From contig NZ_JAVDQG010000009.1 in assembly GCF_031454155.1 (NCBI RefSeq), positions 1-64,000 on the forward strand: a stretch of DNA of 64,000 bases. The letters are read 5' to 3'. The stretch comes from Desmospora profundinema. GTDB taxonomy: Bacteria; Bacillota; Bacilli; Thermoactinomycetales; DSM-45169. The position numbers were made by a program, and so were the translations under genes. The notes under the pieces were generated by a model that ran no database searches, was not told the origin of the DNA, and saw nothing but the letters and a program-made list of their open reading frames with translations. Below are positions 44,296 to 52,502 of this stretch, piece by piece; the stretch's first letter is position 1; the number at the start of each line of letters is the position of its first letter.

Positions 44296-45563
44296 AAGAA
44301 CTAGTCAGCCAAGCGGATTGGAAAGATTATTTGTCACCGGTATGGCCCCATTTTAGCGATATTATGGCAGATCGTGGAATGGGAGCTGCCTTGATAGATC
44401 AAAATGGAGATCGTTATCTGGATTTCACCTCGGGAATCGGTGTGACCAATACAGGTCATTGTCATCCCAGGGTAGTAAAAGCGATTCAAAACCAAGCAGA
44501 AAAACTGCTCCACGGCCAGGCTACTATCTTCTACCACAAGCCGATGCAGGATCTTGTGACAGAGCTTCGTCAAGTGGTCCCCTCTTCCTTGAACAGCTTT
44601 TTCTTTTCCAATAGTGGAAGTGAGGCGGTCGAGAGTGCAATCAAGTTGGCGCGGCATGCCACAGGGCGGACCAATCTCATCTGTTTTCAAGGGGGGTACC
44701 ACGGTCGTACGGTGGGAGCCATGTCTGTTACAACCGCCAAACGCATTTATCGCCTTCACTACCAACCGTTAATGCCGGGAGTGATCGTGGCCCCCTTTCC
44801 CTCTTCAGAGGAAGAGACCGAACGGTGTCTGGAGGCGTTGGAACAATTATTGTTCACTCAGACAGCCCCTGCGGAAACCGCTGCTATGATTGTGGAACCG
44901 GTGCTTGGAGAGGGAGGATATATGGTTCCATCAGCCACTTTTCTGCAAGGATTGCGAAGTATTTGTGATCAGCACGGGATTTTACTAATCCTGGATGAAG
45001 TGCAGAGCGGTTTTGGCCGGACAGGAACCTTTTTCGCCTTTGAGCATTTCCGCATTTTACCGGACATCCTCATTATGGCTAAAGGGATGGCTTCCGGATT
45101 GCCGTTAAGTGGAATTGCATCCAGCCGGGAGCGGATGGAGAAGTGGATTCAGGGGTCCCACGGTGGAACATATGGAGGGAACCCCTTGGCATGTGCAGCT
45201 GCAGCGGAAACCATACGAGTGATTCACGACGAACATCTGGTGGAACGATCTGCGAAAGCGGGTAGGCAGTTGGTGCATTTGCTTCAAGCAGTGACACGAA
45301 CCCATCCCAGTCTCGTTGAGGTGCGCGGTTTGGGACTGATGGTGGGGTGTGAATTCCGGGATGGAAATGGGAAGCCCGATGGAAAAAAAGCAAGTGAGAT
45401 ACGCCGACGTTGCTTAGAGAAAGGGTTACTTCTCCTTACTTGCGGCACCCATGATCATGTGATCCGATGGATTCCCCCCTTAGTGGTTACCGAGCAGGAG
45501 CTGCATCACGCAGTCTCTCTTTTCGCGGAAAGTGTGGCGGAAACGGGGGATCGTCTTGGCTAA
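44292..45563 (+). CDS. Class III PLP aminotransferase (GABA/ornithine/lysine aminotransferase-like)
   Basis: Predicted 423-residue omega-aminotransferase. Visible are YLDFTSGIGVTNTGHCHP near residue 42, the SGSEAVESAIKLAR cofactor region, the Asp in LILDEVQSGFGRTG (Asp235) and the Schiff-base Lys264 in IMAKGMASG. Family members act on the terminal amine of GABA, ornithine, lysine or on their semialdehydes. In the hydrazine scheme, oxidative release of the hydrazino acid leaves a lysine-derived semialdehyde; this enzyme could recycle it or aminate it. That role is inference. Coupled by ATGA to the N-hydroxylase and overlapping the oxidase gene. Confidence 0.9.
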   Translation: MKELVSQADWKDYLSPVWPHFSDIMADRGMGAALIDQNGDRYLDFTSGIGVTNTGHCHPRVVKAIQNQAEKLLHGQATIFYHKPMQDLVTELRQVVPSSLNSFFFSNSGSEAVESAIKLARHATGRTNLICFQGGYHGRTVGAMSVTTAKRIYRLHYQPLMPGVIVAPFPSSEEETERCLEALEQLLFTQTAPAETAAMIVEPVLGEGGYMVPSATFLQGLRSICDQHGILLILDEVQSGFGRTGTFFAFEHFRILPDILIMAKGMASGLPLSGIASSRERMEKWIQGSHGGTYGGNPLACAAAAETIRVIHDEHLVERSAKAGRQLVHLLQAVTRTHPSLVEVRGLGLMVGCEFRDGNGKPDGKKASEIRRRCLEKGLLLLTCGTHDHVIRWIPPLVVTEQELHHAVSLFAESVAETGDRLG

Positions 45564-46716
45564 CAGACATGCGGAGGTGCTTGTCATTGGTGGTGGGATC
45601 ACCGGTGCGAGTATCGCTTATCATTTGTTAAACAGCGGGATTTCAAAGGTTGTATTATGTGAACAGCACCGCCTTCCAGGGGTGGGGGCCACTCGCATGT
45701 CCGGTGGTTTAATCCGGATGCACCATACTCATCCGTCTCAAATGAAACTTGCCTGGGAGAGTTATTACACTTATGCCTATTGGCCTGAAGTGATCGGGGG
45801 AAGTTGCGGCTTCCGGGTAACGGGTTTTGCCATGATCGTGGGTCCGGAACAAGTGGACTCTATGCAGCGGAATGTGGCTGAAATGGAGAGGGAAGGCATT
45901 CCGGTTTGGATGTTAACCCCGGAAGAATATAAACAATGGCAGCCTTTTTGTTCCACGGAGCGAATCGGTGGTGTAGCATATGAACCCGGTGGTGGATATG
46001 CCGATCCTGTGGCTGCGACCCTGGGCTTTATAACCCGGGCGCAGCAGTTGGGGCTAAAGGTAATGGAAGGGACCAGAGTGGAGCGTTTGCTGATCGAACA
46101 GGGAAATGTCTGTGGGATCCACACCAATACCGGCCCTTTATTTGCCGATCATGTCATTTTGTGCGGAAACACTTGGGTAAAGGGTTTGCTGGATGAACTG
46201 GATGTGAAATTGCCGATCACTTCCAGAGCCATTGGTGTTTGTCTACTGGATTGGTGTGGCGGAGGAAGCACTCCTATCTGGACAACAGTGGATGATTCGC
46301 TGGGTACCTATTACCGAAGTAATGGACCGAACCAATTGTTGGTCGGATTAAAGTTAGATCAGGAAAATCCCTTCGTAAATAAGCAGGAGGCTGCCGGTTA
46401 CAGCGAGATGATAAAAGCGAAACAAAATATCCGGCACCGCTTCCCTCATGTGTCCGCCATATCGGGAAGCAGGCTTAGTTTTGACGGTTACACTCCGGAT
46501 CAACACCCTATGATCGGTTCTGTTTCGGGACACAAAAATGTGGTGGTGGCAACCGGCTTTAGTGGCGGCGGCTTTAAGATTGCCCCAGCGGTTGGCAGAA
46601 ATGTGGCGGAATACATTCTTACTGGAAACATTTCTCCTGGAATGAAAGAATGGGCCCCTGACCGATTTGAAAAAGGCAAGAACCTAAAAGCGGTTCACCC
46701 GTACGTTCATTTGTAA
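45556..46716 (+). CDS. DAO-family FAD oxidase (glycine oxidase / Spb39-like)
   Basis: Predicted 386-residue FAD-dependent amine/amino-acid oxidase. The FAD motif GGGITGASIAYHLL is at residues 12-25, a GATRMSGGLIRMHH substrate-side stretch near 45, and the C-terminal DGYTPDQHPMIG...VATGFSGGGFK near 315-345. Related sarcosine/glycine oxidases oxidise C-N bonds next to a carboxylate. In the s56-p1 pathway an enzyme of this kind (Spb39) cleaves the lysine-derived C-N bond to release hydrazinoacetate. The TTG at 45556 is chosen for GGGGGA just upstream; a GTG at 45532 is possible. It overlaps the aminotransferase gene by eight bases. Confidence 0.9.
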   Translation: MANRHAEVLVIGGGITGASIAYHLLNSGISKVVLCEQHRLPGVGATRMSGGLIRMHHTHPSQMKLAWESYYTYAYWPEVIGGSCGFRVTGFAMIVGPEQVDSMQRNVAEMEREGIPVWMLTPEEYKQWQPFCSTERIGGVAYEPGGGYADPVAATLGFITRAQQLGLKVMEGTRVERLLIEQGNVCGIHTNTGPLFADHVILCGNTWVKGLLDELDVKLPITSRAIGVCLLDWCGGGSTPIWTTVDDSLGTYYRSNGPNQLLVGLKLDQENPFVNKQEAAGYSEMIKAKQNIRHRFPHVSAISGSRLSFDGYTPDQHPMIGSVSGHKNVVVATGFSGGGFKIAPAVGRNVAEYILTGNISPGMKEWAPDRFEKGKNLKAVHPYVHL

Positions 46717-46771
46717 AGGGGATCAAAGGCGGCTGGAATATAGTCGAAAAAGAGAAAGGATTGCCTCACTT

Positions 46772-46843
46772 ATGCAGAATAAAGTAAAGAGAAGGGATCT
46801 TCCCGGGATTGGTTGCGGAGCAACAAAGATTCCCTATCCGTAA
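46772..46843 (+). CDS. Possible 23-residue peptide in the cluster
   Basis: A short frame starting MQNKVKRRDLPG and ending in GCGATKIPYP, between the oxidase gene and a small hypothetical gene. AAAGGA lies 12 bases upstream, farther than ideal. It has no signal sequence. It could be a regulator-binding peptide or a chance frame. Confidence 0.25.
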   Translation: MQNKVKRRDLPGIGCGATKIPYP

Positions 46844-46915
46844 CATCCCTTTTGACGCCCTCTTTCATCCATGCCGGGATCGATTTTTGCCGATGGGTTC
46901 AGGGAGGTGAAGGAA

Positions 46916-47173
46916 TTGGGGCTGGAACCGGTCAAGGAGACATTGTTCAAGAAAATGATGGAAGATATTTGGGGTCAGCATGCGCGACCGGAAGAGGCGA
47001 TGAGGGCGATTTTTCATGAGGTGATTCTCCCTCTGTCTGAGAAAGAAGTGTCCCTTTGGAAGGAATTGATGGCTTCGCGAAGAGAGCTGCTCTTTCTCCA
47101 AAATGAAAACATCCAGTTAAAAGCTCTCTTACATGATCGTTATCCCGAATGCAGCAAGTTTCAGACCCGATAA
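46916..47173 (+). CDS. Small helical protein of the cluster
   Basis: Predicted 85-residue soluble protein, helical and charged (LFKKMMEDIWG, EAMRAIFHEVILPLSEKEVSLWKELMASRREL, LQNENIQLKALL), perhaps with a short C-terminal coiled coil. The TTG at 46916 is preferred for GGGAGGTG six bases upstream; a longer form from ATG 46871 lacks a ribosome site. Spaced 15 bases from the SIS gene, so part of the operon. No family recognised. Confidence 0.55.
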   Translation: MGLEPVKETLFKKMMEDIWGQHARPEEAMRAIFHEVILPLSEKEVSLWKELMASRRELLFLQNENIQLKALLHDRYPECSKFQTR

Positions 47174-47188
47174 GAGGAGGGATTCCGA

Positions 47189-48259
47189 GTGGAGACCCGT
47201 CATACACACCCGTATTGGATGTACGAAGAGATCCAATCGCAGCCTTCGTATGTCCGTTCCTTGTTGGACGATATGCAGAACGACCCGCTCCTGGATAGGG
47301 TTACGCAAGTGCTTCTTTTATCCAAAAGGGTGTTTTTTACCGGATGCGGCACTTCTTACTATACAGCGAAAGCGGGTAGTTTTTTCGCACATCATGTATT
47401 TCAGGAAAAGAACCGGATACAATCCGTTCCCGCATTTGAACTGTTGCATCACTGGAAATGGAACAAAAAGGATGCCGTTGTTCTTTTCACCCATTCCGGT
47501 GAAACTCATCTCGCTTTAGAACTGTTAGAGAAAGCTAAAAAAGACGGGGTTCCGGTAATCGTGATTACCGGACTTTCTTCCGGATCCGCCGCTAAAAAAG
47601 CCGACTATGTCTTGTTTACCGGGTACGAACAGGAAAAGTCCTTCGCTCACACGATCAGTTATACGTTGGGGGCAACCATGGCTTTGCTGTTCGTTCACCG
47701 ATTGGCCGAAAAGCAGGCCAGCCCTGTAGAGATAGAAAGGATTGATTCATTGCCGGATATGATTGAAGCTGCATTACAGGCAGAAGCATCGATTCAGGAA
47801 ACCGCGAAGCGGTTTGATGGCACCCGGCGATGGATTGTAGCCGGTTCCGGACCCGGTATCGCTTTGGCGGAGGAAATTGCATTAAAAGCGGTGGAAACCT
47901 GTCATATTCCGGCGCTCGGGCTGGATTTTGAACAAGTCTTTCACGGTTATTTACCCATGTGCGATTCGGACTCGTTGTTAATCGTGACCGCTGTTCCTGG
48001 AAATGCCCGGGATCGTTTGGACGAACTGCTGCGGGCAGCAGAAAAAATCCACCTGCCTGTTTTGCTTTCTTCGTCATCTCCTTCGGAAAAACAGCCGGTG
48101 ATTCCGGTAGCGGATTGCCCTGAAATCTTCGTACCGATTGTTTATGTGGTTTCGTTTCATTTGTTTGTATACTTTGTATCTGTTTTCAAAGGGCTCAACC
48201 CTGACTGGATCCGCCGCGATCAACCGTCTTATCTGGCGGCCCGAAAAGAATATCGATAA
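47189..48259 (+). CDS. SIS-domain sugar isomerase/deaminase-like protein (GlmS C-terminal type)
   Basis: Predicted 356-residue protein with two SIS domains, like the isomerase half of glucosamine-6-phosphate synthase or fructosamine/ketosamine deglycases. The first SIS contains VFFTGCGTSYYTAKAG, near residue 48, and FTHSGETHLALE, the second WIVAGSGPGIALAEEIALKAVETCHIPA. The glutaminase half is absent, so it would use free amines or act in the deaminating direction. Last gene of the operon, ending in a strong terminator; its amino- or hydrazino-sugar substrate is open. GTG start after GAGGAGGG. Confidence 0.88.
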   Translation: METRHTHPYWMYEEIQSQPSYVRSLLDDMQNDPLLDRVTQVLLLSKRVFFTGCGTSYYTAKAGSFFAHHVFQEKNRIQSVPAFELLHHWKWNKKDAVVLFTHSGETHLALELLEKAKKDGVPVIVITGLSSGSAAKKADYVLFTGYEQEKSFAHTISYTLGATMALLFVHRLAEKQASPVEIERIDSLPDMIEAALQAEASIQETAKRFDGTRRWIVAGSGPGIALAEEIALKAVETCHIPALGLDFEQVFHGYLPMCDSDSLLIVTAVPGNARDRLDELLRAAEKIHLPVLLSSSSPSEKQPVIPVADCPEIFVPIVYVVSFHLFVYFVSVFKGLNPDWIRRDQPSYLAARKEYR

Positions 48260-48271
48260 ACCGACCTTTGC

Positions 48272-48307
48272 AACAGACATACCGATCATTTTCGGTATGT
48301 CTGTTTT
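48272..48307. terminator. Terminator at the end of the biosynthetic operon
   Basis: AACAGACATACCGA and TCGGTATGTCTGTT pair around a 6-base loop, with a T run downstream. It separates the SIS gene from the convergent lrp gene. Confidence 0.9.
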
Positions 48308-48318
48308 GGTCATCGTGG

Positions 48319-48777
48319 TTATCTTTTATGATCAGCTTCAACCGGCAAGGGAAGCAAGGTTCGGGATGTAATGGGGGAAGACAGCACGACCGATGTGTAG
48401 ACGCGGCTGATTGGAGTCAGTTTGTCCACCAATTTTTCCAACTCGCTCATGGAAGGCACTGCCGCTTTGATGAAATAACTGATGGAACCGGTGACACGAT
48501 GACACTCCAGGATTGCCGGTTCCGCTTGTATTTCTTTTTCAAATTCTTTACACGGGATTTTAATCTCTCCTACTTGAATAATCACCAGCACGCTTCTGTT
48601 TACTTTTTGCGGCGGAACCCGTGCTGTAAATTTTTCAATCACGCCTTTATCCTGAAGTCGCCGCACCCGTTCCGCCACACTGGGATGGCTGAGGTGAAGC
48701 TCCCTTGCCAGCTGACTGAATGTAAGCCGGGCATCCTCTTGAAGCCGTTCCAATATCTTAAGGTCGATGTGGTCCAT
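48319..48777 (-). CDS. Lrp/AsnC family transcriptional regulator
   Basis: Predicted 152-residue regulator: N-terminal HTH (LDLKILERLQEDARLTFSQLARELHLSHPSVAERVRRL) and a C-terminal RAM effector domain (VLVIIQVG, AILECHRVTGSISYFIKAAVPS). Such proteins respond to amino acids. The ATG at 48777 follows GGGTGGTG; a GTG 12 bases upstream is also possible. It converges on the hydrazine cluster and might sense its amino acid status, but it may belong to neither neighbour. Confidence 0.88.
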   Translation of the reverse strand: MDHIDLKILERLQEDARLTFSQLARELHLSHPSVAERVRRLQDKGVIEKFTARVPPQKVNRSVLVIIQVGEIKIPCKEFEKEIQAEPAILECHRVTGSISYFIKAAVPSMSELEKLVDKLTPISRVYTSVVLSSPITSRTLLPLPVEADHKR

Positions 48778-48817
48778 CACATTCACCACCCATCATAAAG
48801 AATCTTTCTTTCCTGTT

Positions 48818-49972
48818 TTATTCCCCTGGTATCAATGAACGAAGATAGGTGATCACTTCTTTTAAGCAATCGGCCAATCGATCCGCGTCTTCCTGGCGGG
48901 TTTCCCGGCCCAAGGTGATTCGCAGGCTTTGGTACGCTTCTTCCGGCGGCCGCCCCATGGCGGATAGGACATGGGAGGGGGCATGTTTGCCGGCACTGCA
49001 GGCGGATCCGCTGGAGATGGCGATGCCGTATCGATTCAGTTCCAGCATCACCGCCTGACCTTCCACGCGGTCAAAGCTGATATTCAGGTTATGAGGCAAG
49101 CGCTGTTCGGGGTGACCATTTAACGTCACTCCCCCGATTTCCGATTGAATCCGGTTCCACAGGTGGTTGCGGAGGCGTGTCCACCGTTCATTTGCCGTAT
49201 TTACTTCCTGACACGCCAAGGTGAGCGCCACACCCAGTCCAACGATGCCGACGGTGTTCAGTGTGCCGGGACGAAGTCCCCGCTCCTGCCCGCCGCCGTG
49301 CATAAGCGGGGCCAGACGCACTCCTTTGCGCACATACAGGAGCCCGGTCCCCTTGGGTCCATCGATTTTATGGGCACCGATCGAAAGAAGGTCTACACCC
49401 CATTCCTTCAAGGAAAAGGGGATTTTTCCGACTGCTTGCACGGCATCGGTATGGAAGAGAATGTTTCGTTCCCGCAAGATTTTTCCAATGGCAGCAATCG
49501 GCTGGATCGTTCCCACTTCGTTATTGGCCGCCATTACCGATACCAGAACCGTATCGGGGGTGAGTGCCTGCTCCACCTGCTGCGGGGTGATCAAACCATC
49601 CCGGTCCACCGGCAAAACCGTCACGCGGAATCCCTCCTTTTCCAAAGCGCGGCAGGCGAGCAATACGGAGGGGTGCTCCACGGCGGTGGTGACGATATGA
49701 CGTCCGTTGTTGCGCGGGTGGCGGGCCGCTCCCAGGATGGCCAGATTGTTGGATTCAGTTCCGCCTCCCGTAAAGAGAATCTCCCGTGGCGAAGCCCCCA
49801 GGGCTTGAGCCGCTTGGCTGCGAGCCGCTTCCACCCGGTCCGCCGCTTTTTGGCCGTCGTCATGGAGGCTGCCGGGATTGCCAATGGTTTCATTCCAGAT
49901 GATCTCCATGGCTGATCGTACTTCCGAACGAATAGGGGTTGTGGCTCCATGATCAAAGTAGAGGGGGTTCAT
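48818..49972 (-). CDS. nifS: Cysteine desulfurase (NifS-like)
   Basis: Predicted 384-residue PLP cysteine desulfurase. The PLP lysine is in SIGAHKIDGPKGTG, the His in VTTAVEHPS and the sulfur-carrying Cys in ISSGSACSAGKHAPS. It lies divergent from nadBCA, the same arrangement as Bacillus nifS, where the enzyme supplies sulfur for the NadA 4Fe-4S cluster. No nadR (3H-domain) repressor gene accompanies it here. The ATG at 49972 begins MNPLYFDHGATTP. Confidence 0.93.
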   Translation of the reverse strand: MNPLYFDHGATTPIRSEVRSAMEIIWNETIGNPGSLHDDGQKAADRVEAARSQAAQALGASPREILFTGGGTESNNLAILGAARHPRNNGRHIVTTAVEHPSVLLACRALEKEGFRVTVLPVDRDGLITPQQVEQALTPDTVLVSVMAANNEVGTIQPIAAIGKILRERNILFHTDAVQAVGKIPFSLKEWGVDLLSIGAHKIDGPKGTGLLYVRKGVRLAPLMHGGGQERGLRPGTLNTVGIVGLGVALTLACQEVNTANERWTRLRNHLWNRIQSEIGGVTLNGHPEQRLPHNLNISFDRVEGQAVMLELNRYGIAISSGSACSAGKHAPSHVLSAMGRPPEEAYQSLRITLGRETRQEDADRLADCLKEVITYLRSLIPGE

Positions 49973-50072
49973 GAGGATCGACCGCCTTTGTGAATGTTGA
50001 TTCCATTATACCGGATTTATGGGGTGAAAGGGGATAGTTTGTGAAAAGCTGTTCAGATAAATGATGTAGAGG

Positions 50073-50101
50073 TTGACAAATGCACGGATCCTGCGAAAAT
50101 A
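50073..50101 (+). promoter_or_regulatory. Promoter of the nadBCA operon
   Basis: TTGACA at 50073-50078 and AAAATA at 50096-50101 are separated by 17 bases, 43 bases upstream of the nadB start. A NiaR/NadR-type operator may overlap, but I cannot identify one with confidence. Confidence 0.6.
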
Positions 50102-50143
50102 AGGGTAAATTGATGTTACAGATTTGTGAAAGGAATCACAAAC

Positions 50144-51691
50144 ATGAACCATGCCGACTTCATTGTGGTGGGATCGGGTATTGCCGGCCTGCTCACCGCA
50201 TGGGAATTGGCCCGCCAGGGAGAGGTGGCGGTGCTGACCAAAGGACGGTCCGATGCCGGCAACACTGCCCGTGCTCAGGGAGGGATCGCAGCTGCCATCG
50301 GGGAGGGGGACAGTGCCGGACTGCATAGCCGGGACACGATTCGCGCCGGAGCCGGCCTCTGCGCCCAGGAAGCGGTTGACATCCTGGTCCAGGGGGGACC
50401 GGAAGCCATCGCCCGCCTGCAGCGGCTCGGCACCCCCTTTGATCATGGGGATGCCGGTTGGGCGTTGACACGGGAAGGATCCCACTCCGTTCCCCGTATC
50501 TTGCACGCTCGCGGCGACGCCACCGGTGCAGCGATCGTGGATGCCCTGTTGCAGCGAGTGTCCGCTCATCCGCGGATTCAGCTGCTGGATCATACGACCG
50601 TTCTGGACCTGATTATCCACAAAGGAATATGTACCGGTGTCCAAGTGCTGGATCAACAGGGAACGCTTCGGGTGTTACCGGCACGGGCTGTCGTGTTGGC
50701 CACAGGAGGTTGCGGACAAGTCTACCGCTACACCACCAATCATCCCGTGGTGACGGGAGACGGACTGGCGATGGCCCACCGTGCGGGGGCGCGTCTGATG
50801 GATATGGAAATGGTACAATTTCACCCGACGGCACTGGCAGTGGAACAAAATCCGATGGTCCTGGTGTCGGAAGCGGTTCGCGGGGAAGGAGCCCGTCTGA
50901 TCAACGACCGGGGCGACGCATTTATGGACCGGGTTCACAGCTGGGGAGACCTGGCACCGAGAGACGTCGTTTCACGGGCGATCGATCGGGAAATGAGAAA
51001 GGGGAGTCGAGTGTTCCTGGATGCCCGGCACCTCCACAGCTTTTCCACCCGTTTCCCCACCATTGACCGGCTTTGCCGCTCTCATGGCGTGGATCCGGCC
51101 CGGGAGCCGATTCCGGTGGTCCCAGCGGCTCATTTTCTCATGGGAGGAGTAGCCGCTGACACCGATGGACAAACATCGATCCCGCACCTGTTTGCGGTAG
51201 GAGAGGTGGCCTGCACGGGGGTGCACGGTGCCAACCGGTTGGCCAGCAATTCGCTGTTGGAAGGGGCGGTTTTCGCCCGCCGAACAGCAGTGAAAGCCGC
51301 CAAACTGCCATGGGGGGGACATCCGGTGGAGGCGTCTTCCGAGATCCCTTCCATGTGCGAACATGAACAGGTACGGGCTTCCCGCAAACAGGCGCTTCAA
51401 CGCCTCATGTGGGAGCATGCGGGGATTGTCCGCGATCACGATCTCCTCCTAAAGGGGATGAAGGCGCTTACGCGTCTGGCGAACGAGACGCCGTCCTCCG
51501 ATTGGGAGTGTCACAATATGATTTGTGTTTCACAATTGATTTTAAAAGCCGCATTATGGCGGAAAGAGAGCCGGGGGGGCCATTATCGGTCTGATTACCC
51601 GGAAGCCAAAGCGGAATGGGCAAAGAGGCGGAGCAGCAACCAAAGGGGGGCCGCGAGTGAATCGGTTGGAATTGCAGCGATTGGTACGTGA
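50144..51691 (+). CDS. nadB: L-aspartate oxidase NadB
   Basis: Predicted 515-residue flavoprotein that oxidises L-aspartate to iminoaspartate, the first step of de novo NAD synthesis. The FAD motif VVGSGIAGLLTAWEL is at the N-terminus; further family stretches are GNTARAQGGIAAAIG, LHARGDATGAAIV, RAVVLATGGCGQVY and GVHGANRLASNSLLEG. The ATG at 50144 follows GAAAGGAA; a GTG 18 bases upstream is weaker. It overlaps nadC by 35 bases. Confidence 0.96.
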   Translation: MNHADFIVVGSGIAGLLTAWELARQGEVAVLTKGRSDAGNTARAQGGIAAAIGEGDSAGLHSRDTIRAGAGLCAQEAVDILVQGGPEAIARLQRLGTPFDHGDAGWALTREGSHSVPRILHARGDATGAAIVDALLQRVSAHPRIQLLDHTTVLDLIIHKGICTGVQVLDQQGTLRVLPARAVVLATGGCGQVYRYTTNHPVVTGDGLAMAHRAGARLMDMEMVQFHPTALAVEQNPMVLVSEAVRGEGARLINDRGDAFMDRVHSWGDLAPRDVVSRAIDREMRKGSRVFLDARHLHSFSTRFPTIDRLCRSHGVDPAREPIPVVPAAHFLMGGVAADTDGQTSIPHLFAVGEVACTGVHGANRLASNSLLEGAVFARRTAVKAAKLPWGGHPVEASSEIPSMCEHEQVRASRKQALQRLMWEHAGIVRDHDLLLKGMKALTRLANETPSSDWECHNMICVSQLILKAALWRKESRGGHYRSDYPEAKAEWAKRRSSNQRGAASESVGIAAIGT

Positions 51692-52499
51692 GGCGTTGAA
51701 CGAAGACATCGGATTTGGCGACTGGACGACGGAAACGCTCATCCCCGCGTCCCATCGGAGCCGGGGAAGGCTGGTGGCCAAGGGAGAAGGAGTGGTCGCC
51801 GGCCTGGAGGTGGCCCGGGAAGTGTTCTTCCAGTGGGATCCGGAAGTGGCCTTCACTCCGGTGGTGGAAGACGGCTGTTCGGTGGAACCGGGGACGGAGC
51901 TGGTCCGATTGGAAGGTCCCAGCCGCTCCATTCTGACAGCGGAACGGGTAGCACTCAATCTGCTTCAACGCCTATCGGGAATCGCCACGGTCACCCGGCG
52001 TGTGGTTCATTCCCTGGAGGGTCTTCCTTGCCGGGTGTTGGACACCCGCAAGACGACGCCGGGACTGCGCATGCTGGAAAAATACGCGGTCCAGGCCGGG
52101 GGAGGGACCAATCATCGATTTGGGCTCAGCCACGGGGTGATGATTAAGGACAACCACATCGTGGCTGCAGGAGGACTGCGGGAAGCGGTCCAACGGGTAC
52201 GCCGCCGCGTCGGCCACATGGTTCAGGTAGAAGTGGAGGCGGACACGTTGGATCAGGTGCGGGAGGCGCTGGACCTGGAGGTGGACGCGCTGCTGCTGGA
52301 CAACATGGATCTACCCACCTTGCGTCAAGCCGTTCAGTTGACAAAGGGAAGAGTATGGACGGAAGCTTCCGGCGGCATCTCTCCCCAACAGGCCCGATCC
52401 GTGGCGGAGACCGGGGTAGATGCGATCTCCCTGGGATGGCTCACCCACTCCGCACCAGCGTTGGACATCAGTTTGGAACTCATCCAAGAGGAGGCATAA
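51657..52499 (+). CDS. nadC: Nicotinate-nucleotide pyrophosphorylase NadC
   Basis: Predicted 280-residue quinolinate phosphoribosyltransferase. Family motifs are EDIGFGDWTTE near the start, LNLLQRLSGIATVTR, VLDTRKTTPGLRMLEKYAV and DGHN-like IKDNHI followed by EVEADTL and EASGGI. It makes nicotinate mononucleotide from quinolinate and PRPP. GTG start after AAGGGGGG, inside the end of nadB. Confidence 0.96.
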   Translation: MNRLELQRLVREALNEDIGFGDWTTETLIPASHRSRGRLVAKGEGVVAGLEVAREVFFQWDPEVAFTPVVEDGCSVEPGTELVRLEGPSRSILTAERVALNLLQRLSGIATVTRRVVHSLEGLPCRVLDTRKTTPGLRMLEKYAVQAGGGTNHRFGLSHGVMIKDNHIVAAGGLREAVQRVRRRVGHMVQVEVEADTLDQVREALDLEVDALLLDNMDLPTLRQAVQLTKGRVWTEASGGISPQQARSVAETGVDAISLGWLTHSAPALDISLELIQEEA

Positions 52500-52502
52500 T
52501 TC

